Assembly: GCA_028023455.1 (NCBI GenBank)
Contig: JAQFVV010006427.1
Coordinates: 1,428,001-1,492,000, forward strand
Length of the DNA: 64,000 nucleotides
Origin: Epiperipatus broadwayi
Lineage: Eukaryota > Onychophora > Udeonychophora > Euonychophora > Peripatidae
Reading direction: 5' to 3'
The translations under genes and the position numbers were made by a program. Positions 61,009-64,000 of this stretch are shown here, piece by piece. The notes under the pieces are model-generated. The model was not told where the DNA came from and did not search any database. It saw only the letters and a list, made by a program, of their open reading frames with translations. Positions within the stretch are counted from its first letter, which is position 1. Each line of letters starts with the position of its first letter.

Positions 61009-64000
61009 AGTTGTTTATGGAAATGCATGGACAATAAAATAGACTGATTGGGATTTTTATACAGGTTAGTAGTTGTGATAGGATCGTTTGAAGTAAGAAA
61101 TATGCTGATAAAAACTTTATTTAAAAGAAAAAATAAAAACGAAATAATTTTCTTACAAAAGCAAAAAAACTTCAACTTTATTTATCTGAACAAGCAAAAG
61201 ATAAAAATACAGCAAAGTGTAAATAATCCATCATGAATATTTAATCATTGCAAAAGAAAATCTTGAAAAAATTAATGAAAGCAAATTTGAATAGATCAAA
61301 TAATGGATATAAGCAAGTGAAATATTTCAATATATATATATATCTTGACTTGCTACTTGTATTAACAAAAAAAATAGTTAACACTTTTTGAATTTCATTT
61401 GTTGATACTCTTAAGCTATTATTCTATACCTTAAATTTAAATATGATTGTATAGCTTAATGTTTAGAAGATTTTTTCCCCATTTGGAAAAAAATAATATT
61501 TGAAATATACTACAATAGAAGATAATTGATTAAACCAAGGCTTGAACTGGTCTGAAATTATACAGGTAAGCTATAAATAGATTGTTTCATTTGAAGTATC
61601 ATTAATTACAATATTATAGTGATAAATTTAATTAAAAAATAAATTTAAAATAAAAAATATATTTAATCAAATATCAGACATTTGACAAAATGCACCCAAA
61701 TATCCAACATTTGTGAAAATGCAAATTTTTGCATATATATTTTTATATCTTGCGTTTGACTATTTTACACAATTATATTATCAGTAGTCTTGTAAATTAC
61801 ATGATCAAATTTATCATAAATTTTTTTAAAAAAAATATGTACAAACAAAATTTCAAGCAATGGTGGTAAATTCTATTTTTATCATGTTTTTATGCAAAAT
61901 CACATGCTTTTTTAACCTTTGACATGAATAATCTCTCTTCATACTAAAGTTAGTTCTGTAAAATGATTTTTTTTGATAGGTGGCATATAGTAAAATATCT
62001 TCAAACCTGTTTTTGACTTGCTAACTTTTTTCAATTTGAAGTGCTGATTTTGCACAGTGTAATGTTAATAAAATGTGAATGGGTGACAGTGTCTCCTACA
62101 AAAGAAGATAAATAAAAAAATGTATCTGGAATCTTAGCACTGCTATCTAATACCCACTGATTATTTCAATGTGTATAGATACAGATCTTGAGTAAAGAAA
62201 AAAATATTACTACTTTCAATAACATTTGAAAAGGAATGGGTATAACAATTTCATTCAAATAACATGATATTAAATCAGAATTATTTAGCTTTCCAAACTT
62301 TAATTTGAATACACAATACTTTAGAATTACTTTTTCAAAACAGTCTGTTAGTTGCCTTACTGAAGACTTGCTTGTTAGAATTAGATTCATATGCTTATAT
62401 TTTCACATTTGTGGAATAAATATATATCTATATAACTTGTTTATTTTATTTGACAATTTTGCTGAATTCACTTTTTTTATATAATTTATTGAAATTATAC
62501 ATTTTTCTGTGGATTTATCTATACATAATATAAACAAATATCTACTAAACTTTCATTTTATATACAATAAAGTATCTTTTAATTTTAATAATTAAATACT
62601 AGATCTATATTTGCAAACATAAAATCTGTAAGTAATGGAAAGATTAAAATATATATTTATTTAAAAATAATGACATTGAATGTTTGTTTTGAAGATGATC
62701 TTGAGAAAGTAAAATTGATATGCCAAAGAAAGCAAATTGTCAATTATTCCATATAAAAGAATTGATTCTAAATATTAAATATATCACCTGAGCAATGACT
62801 AGCAGAATATATTCATGGATAATTACAATTAGAACAAGTCAGAGAAGATAATAAATTTATTGACAGAAATAAAAATGAAAAACTTTTTAAATGTTATTGG
62901 AAGTAGTAATATTTTTTTCTTCATTCAAGAGCGATATCTGTAAACATTGAGTTAATCAATGGATACTAGATAGTAGTGCTAAAATAAATTCCAGATAATT
63001 TTCTTTTTAATTTTTCTTAGTATAAGATACTTACACCTATCTACAGTTTGCTTATATTATGTTGAGTAAAATTAGCACTTGACATTGATAAAAAGTTATT
63101 AAGCCAAATCCTAATTTGGATCTATATTTCACATTATACCATATAGCAATCAGTGGATTTTAGAAGATTTGTGTATCCATAGATTATTATAGCTTGAACT
63201 AGAAGCTACTTTTTTAACAGCTTGTATAAGCATAGGAAATGGAATTCATATGATGTTTTAATGGAAAACTTACTTATTGTAAAATTCTTTAAGACAAGAT
63301 TGGTACTGCTTTAGGTTAAAAATGAAAGACTGTTTTGAAAGTAGTATTCCAGAAAATGATAGATTAATGAAAGTAAGTAATAAACTATTTCCACATAATC
63401 TAAGTATTAGTTATATATGCGTATTGAAATGGTATATTCCTAACCTCATATACATTTCATCTATTTTTCTCCATAGCTCTATCTGAGCCAGCTTTAAACT
63501 CTTCATATGTACTTATATAAGGATGCTAAAACAGTTATATATGCATCACCATGTGTATGTATATATATGCAGATAAACATTTAATTTAAAATAATATATT
63601 TTGATTTGTAAATTTTGTTTTTTTAAAAGAGTCAATTTATCATTTTAGACATTAAAAACAAATGTATATATACATGTAATCCACGTACAACCATGATACA
63701 TATGTAGCACAATATTATTTAGTCATCACTTATAATTCTCAATTTTAACTTAGAATTATTGTAAACAAGAATCATGGCACATGCACCTATGTTAATATAG
63801 CATGAGGTAAAAATGTAAAATCATAATTTTGGCAATAATATTTTTCCAAAATATATTTTCTTGTAAACAAAATCTACTTGACTGGAACTATTGCTAGGTC
63901 TTGAGAGATTATAAGTGATCAAATTTTGTCATAAACATCCTGTTAAAAAATTAAAACAAAAGTTTCAATAATTTTAGTAAATTAAAATATAAATTCTTAA
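61009..64000. other. AT-rich spacer, nothing recognised
   Basis: About 3 kb of A+T-rich DNA with small TA runs (61330-61342, 63560-63568). No gene, RNA or mobile element supported. Confidence 0.55.

Overview
The window reads as gene-poor, strongly A+T-rich (by eye about three quarters A+T) nuclear DNA from an invertebrate animal. The reasons are: no long open reading frame with cellular homology; many TA, GATA and TG microsatellites; intron-style splice signals; and decayed copies of animal-type mobile elements (Penelope-like retroelements with a GIY-YIG domain, RTE-type and other LINEs, hAT transposases of the GTF2IRD2/FAM200/ZBED type, a Tigger/pogo transposase and a tRNA-derived SINE). The host cannot be named from the sequence. 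A cnidarian, chelicerate or other AT-rich invertebrate would fit.

Layout. 0.8-2.1 kb: two copies of the 3' end of a Penelope-like element, head to head. 4.9-5.2 kb: one copy of a dispersed family carrying a complete type I hammerhead ribozyme. 5.8-7.1 kb: LINE relic with a fold-back. 10.4-10.7 kb and 13.95-15.3 kb: two more LINE relics, the second RTE-like. 16.5 kb: fold-back element. 22.1-24.4 kb: CpG-richer unique DNA with exon-like stretches but no recognisable gene. 27.5-28.0 and 30.3 kb: damaged members of the hammerhead family. 31.8-32.3 kb: Tigger relic. 35.1-35.5 kb: third Penelope-like fragment beside a 66-bp perfect palindrome. 38.5 kb: SINE. 41.3-43.4 kb: CpG-richer block with CCAAT, CRE-like, TATA and initiator elements, a short first-exon-like reading frame and a CTCF-like motif. 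48.86-49.23 kb: an uninterrupted GATA array of about 95 units. 49.30-50.26 kb: two almost identical 472-bp units in tandem, each with an intact hammerhead ribozyme on the minus strand. 50.7-52.0 and 56.6-58.2 kb: two hAT relics. The rest is A+T-rich spacer.

The most interesting content is the hammerhead family. Tandem unit-length copies, each with a self-cleaving motif, match what is known of retrozymes and of the terminal repeats of Penelope-like elements: a multimeric transcript could be cut to 472-nt monomers, circularised and copied by another element's reverse transcriptase. The Penelope-like and LINE fragments here show that such enzymes existed in this genome, but all visible copies are broken. 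No cellular gene could be assigned with confidence. The best candidate for a host promoter is at 41.67-41.97 kb.
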